Below, piece after piece: positions 13,974 through 16,250 of a stretch of 16,250 nt of DNA. The notes beneath the pieces were generated by a model. The model was not told the origin of the DNA and did not search any database. It was given only the letters and a program-made list of their open reading frames with translations. The position numbers and the translations under genes were made by a program. The stretch's first letter is position 1. Each line of letters begins with the position of its first letter. Origin of the DNA: CAZPWQ01 sp964590495 (GTDB taxonomy: Bacteria; Bacteroidota; Rhodothermia; Balneolales; Balneolaceae); contig CAZPWQ010000080.1 of NCBI GenBank assembly GCA_964590495.1, positions 1-16,250 on the forward strand. Direction: 5' to 3'.

Positions 13974-15407
13974 ATGGACAAACCCGAACACACACCGACC
14001 TTTGAAGAATCGGCAAAGGTTTACTTATCCAACACCCAGCTGCGGCGGAATATCGGCTATGCCACACACACCATCAGAGAGAAGCGTGAAAAAACAGTCG
14101 GTGAGATGCCTGACTGGGAAGCACTTCGTGAGGCCGGAAGCAGGATAAAGAAGCGTGTGATGCGTCACCTGGATCATTACCTTTTGCAGCTCGAAGAATC
14201 GGTACAGAAAGCCGGCGGACAAGTACACTGGGCTCGTGATGCAAAAGAGGCCAATCGTATTATAACAGGTCTTGTGAAACAACAGGAGGTCAAAGAAGTG
14301 GTGAAAGTGAAATCTATCACCACGGATGAGATTAAACTTAACAAGGCACTGGCAAAAGAGGGGATTCAGGCACTGGAGACCGACCTTGCAGAACTAATCG
14401 TGCAACTGGCCGGAGATGAACCTTCGCACATCCTTGTGCCGGCCATACACAAAAACCGCGCTGAAATCCGCGAGCTGTTTCGTGAAAAACTGAATAATGA
14501 TGAACTGAGCGACCGGCCGGAGGATCTTGCCGAGGCGGCGCGTCTCTACCTCCGCAAAAAGTTTTTGAATGCAAAGGTCGGGATAAGTGGAGCTAATTTC
14601 GCAGTGGCCGACACCGGAACTGTTGCTGTGGTGGAATCAGAGGGTAACGGCAGGATGTGTACGACACTTCCCGATACCTTGATCACTGTAATGGGGATTG
14701 AAAAAATTATCCCGAAGTGGCGCGATTTCGAGGTGTTCATGCAATTGTTGCCCCGTTCCTCAACGGCAGAGCGTATGAATCCATACAATTCGTTCTGGAC
14801 AGGCGTTACCGAAGGAGACGGTCCGCAGGAGTTTCACCTTGTTCTCTTGGATAACGGCCGCACCAATGTTCTGGCTGATGAAGTCGGTCGCCAGACCCTC
14901 AACTGTATCCGGTGCAGCGCGTGCCTGAATGTATGCCCGGTCTATGAACGAACGGGTGGACATGCCTATAACTCGGTTTACCCCGGACCGATCGGCGCTA
15001 TTTTGACACCACAGCTGAAAGGTCTGGAGGATGATGGAGCAGCTTCGCTACCGTATGCTTCAACCTTGTGCGGAGCCTGCTATGAAGTTTGTCCGGTGAA
15101 GATCGATATACCGGAGGTCCTCGTACATCTGCGCGGAAAAATTGTTGATCAAAAGAAACGGAAAGGCGGATTTAAAGGTAAAACGGACCGGGAGCATATC
15201 GGGATGAAGTTTATGGGGAGCGTATTCCGGAGCCGTTCCCGCTATGAGCGGGCTCAAAGGTGGGCACGAACGGGACAAAAGCTTTTTGTGAAAGACGGCA
15301 CAATCTCAAAACTTCCCGGTGAATTATCAGGCTGGACAGCCATGCGCGACCTGAAGCCTATCCCGGATCAAACTTTTCGTGAATGGTGGAGGGATCGCAA
15401 TGAGTAA
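13974..15407 (+). CDS. lutB: L-lactate oxidation iron-sulfur protein LutB
   Basis: 477-residue cytoplasmic protein of the LutB/YkgF family. The ATG at 13974 is preferred to a TTG 72 bases upstream inside a hairpin, because it gives a family-like start (FEESAKVYLSNTQLRRNIGYA). An N-terminal LUD domain (about 70-300, with SGANFAVADTGTVAVVESEGN and ITVMGIEKIIP) precedes two 4Fe-4S clusters: C311-IRC314-SAC317-LNVC321-P and C366-GAC369-YEVC373-P. A C-terminal region ending in a WWRDRNE tail resembles the domain commonly attached to LutB. Within the LutABC complex it passes electrons from L-lactate oxidation toward the respiratory chain. All eight cysteines are present. It overlaps lutC by eight bases, indicating translational coupling, and follows lutA after a 78-base gap. 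Confidence 0.95.
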   Translation: MDKPEHTPTFEESAKVYLSNTQLRRNIGYATHTIREKREKTVGEMPDWEALREAGSRIKKRVMRHLDHYLLQLEESVQKAGGQVHWARDAKEANRIITGLVKQQEVKEVVKVKSITTDEIKLNKALAKEGIQALETDLAELIVQLAGDEPSHILVPAIHKNRAEIRELFREKLNNDELSDRPEDLAEAARLYLRKKFLNAKVGISGANFAVADTGTVAVVESEGNGRMCTTLPDTLITVMGIEKIIPKWRDFEVFMQLLPRSSTAERMNPYNSFWTGVTEGDGPQEFHLVLLDNGRTNVLADEVGRQTLNCIRCSACLNVCPVYERTGGHAYNSVYPGPIGAILTPQLKGLEDDGAASLPYASTLCGACYEVCPVKIDIPEVLVHLRGKIVDQKKRKGGFKGKTDREHIGMKFMGSVFRSRSRYERAQRWARTGQKLFVKDGTISKLPGELSGWTAMRDLKPIPDQTFREWWRDRNE

Positions 15408-16059
15408 AGAAAAAGATCATATTTTAGCTATTATTCGAAAAGCACTTGATAATGTGTCTGATAGTGAAAAACCGGAGGATGTCGAAGTACCACGTAATTA
15501 CCACCAAAAAGGAGAGCGAACAGGAGACGAAATTACGGCTTTATTTGCTGAACGTGTCAGTGAGTACAAAGCTACAGTGAAACGGGTGGAATCCAGAGAG
15601 TTGCTTGATGCGATAGTTGAAGCCTGTCAGAGAGAACGAGTCGAAAAAATCGCTGTACCCGATGGTTTTCCAAAAGAATGGCTTCCTGAAACAATCACAC
15701 ATTTATTCGATGATCCGGCATCACCGCTGACTAACCGGGAGCTGGATGAGTCGGACGGTGTTATCACCACCTGTGCTCTTGCTGTAGCCGAAACGGGTAC
15801 TATTATTCTGGATGCGGAAAAAGGTCAGGGAAGAAGAGTATTGACACTGCTTCCCGATTATCACCTCTGTATAGTTAGTGAAAGTCAAATTGTAGAACTG
15901 GTGCCCGAAGGTTTTGCTCATTTCGAATCCCCGGTAAAAAATGAGGGACGCCCGATTACCTTTATTTCCGGCCCATCTGCTACATCAGACATCGAGCTCA
16001 GCCGCGTGGAAGGCGTTCACGGCCCACGAAGACTGGAAGTGTTGATAATAGATTCCTGA
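15400..16059 (+). CDS. lutC: L-lactate oxidation protein LutC
   Basis: 219-residue LUD-domain protein, third subunit of the L-lactate oxidising system. The ATG at 15400 is preceded by GGAGGG (15388-15393), the best Shine-Dalgarno in the window, and overlaps the lutB stop within ATGAGTAA; a GTG at 15379 would bypass this site. Family motifs are CALAVAETGTIILDAE (125-140), LLPDYHLCIV (150-159), GPSATSDIEL (191-200) and VEGVHGPRRLEV (203-214). The GPSxTxDIE and GVHGP signatures are typical of LutC/YkgG. It carries no iron-sulfur cysteine pattern, as expected. Complete at both ends. It is the last recognisable gene in the window, and a palindrome follows 17 bases after the stop. Confidence 0.95.
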   Translation: MSKEKDHILAIIRKALDNVSDSEKPEDVEVPRNYHQKGERTGDEITALFAERVSEYKATVKRVESRELLDAIVEACQRERVEKIAVPDGFPKEWLPETITHLFDDPASPLTNRELDESDGVITTCALAVAETGTIILDAEKGQGRRVLTLLPDYHLCIVSESQIVELVPEGFAHFESPVKNEGRPITFISGPSATSDIELSRVEGVHGPRRLEVLIIDS

Positions 16060-16076
16060 GAGTATCGATATCTTCT

Positions 16077-16106
16077 TGTAAGGACATCCCATGGGATGTC
16101 CTTACA
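16077..16106. repeat. Perfect 30-base palindrome after lutC
   Basis: Two 15-base arms with no spacer, centred on CCCATGGG; the left arm is TGTAAGGACATCCCA and the right its exact reverse complement. It starts 17 bases after the lutC stop. It would fold as a strong RNA hairpin but is not followed by a T-run, so it is either an atypical terminator or a member of a dispersed palindromic repeat family. Confidence 0.7.
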
Positions 16107-16250
16107 TAGGACTCGATAGTGCAATGGCTTGATGAATATGAGTGATGCATCTGATTACGGCACCCAAAAACAACCCATCCTCGCTACGTATCTCCCGGTA
16201 CGTAATGCATACCATGTGACCTCTGGTCACAAAGATTGATAAAATTAAGA
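16107..16250. other. Non-coding end of window with a small hairpin
   Basis: No supported gene. TGTGACC-TCT-GGTCACA at 16215-16231 is a perfect seven-base stem with a three-base loop. Two ATGCAT copies lie at about 16145-16150 and 16205-16210. Only very short frames of 35-37 codons occur on either strand, and none has a ribosome-binding site or a recognisable product. Confidence 0.4.

Noticed and set aside
16132..16239. Short frames of 35-37 codons on both strands at the window end
   Set aside because: No ribosome-binding site, no recognisable motif, and both strands are open over the same bases, which points to chance.

Overview
All eleven supported genes lie on the + strand and read as one carbohydrate-utilisation locus. 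It runs from the release of rhamnose from a polysaccharide to its conversion to pyruvate. The organism looks like a marine or saline member of the Bacteroidota/Balneolota/Rhodothermota group. The reasons are moderate G+C by eye, mostly weak Shine-Dalgarno sequences, exported GH31, S1-sulfatase and GH78 enzymes clustered together, and AT-rich spacers carrying inverted repeats. This placement is inference; there is no rRNA or marker gene in the window.

Region 1 (1-5025) is extracytoplasmic depolymerisation. It holds the C-terminal end of a GH31 glycosidase cut by the window edge, a lipoprotein arylsulfatase-type sulfatase 16 bases downstream, and a large secreted GH78 alpha-L-rhamnosidase with an extra helical C-terminal tail. 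Together they point to a sulfated, rhamnose-containing glycan (ulvan or a rhamnan sulfate are the obvious candidates).

Region 2 (5026-7301) holds a 330-base spacer, an NCS1-type (purine/cytosine permease-like) 12-helix transporter, and an exported small Dabb-domain protein. No classical RhaT, sugar-porter (MFS) or RhaM mutarotase gene is present, so these two are candidates for uptake and anomer handling.

Region 3 (7492-12858) is cytoplasmic rhamnose catabolism. It encodes a bifunctional RhaEW fusion (class II rhamnulose-1-phosphate aldolase plus SDR lactaldehyde dehydrogenase), an unrecognised 62-residue two-helix membrane protein, a Pseudomonas stutzeri-type L-rhamnose isomerase (RhaI) and an FGGY-family rhamnulokinase.

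Region 4 (12859-16059) begins with a spacer carrying a MITE-like pair of inverted G/C-tract hairpins, followed by lutA, lutB and lutC, which encode the iron-sulfur L-lactate oxidation complex. The deduced flow is L-rhamnose > L-rhamnulose (RhaI) > L-rhamnulose-1-P (kinase) > DHAP + L-lactaldehyde (RhaE) > L-lactate (RhaW) > pyruvate (LutABC). No transcription regulator is encoded in the window. The last 190 bases hold a perfect 30-base palindrome, a second small hairpin and no convincing gene.

The observations most worth a second look are the NCS1 transporter in a rhamnose locus, the exported Dabb protein, the 62-residue membrane protein between rhaEW and rhaI, the tail on the rhamnosidase, and the several distinct palindromic elements in the spacers.
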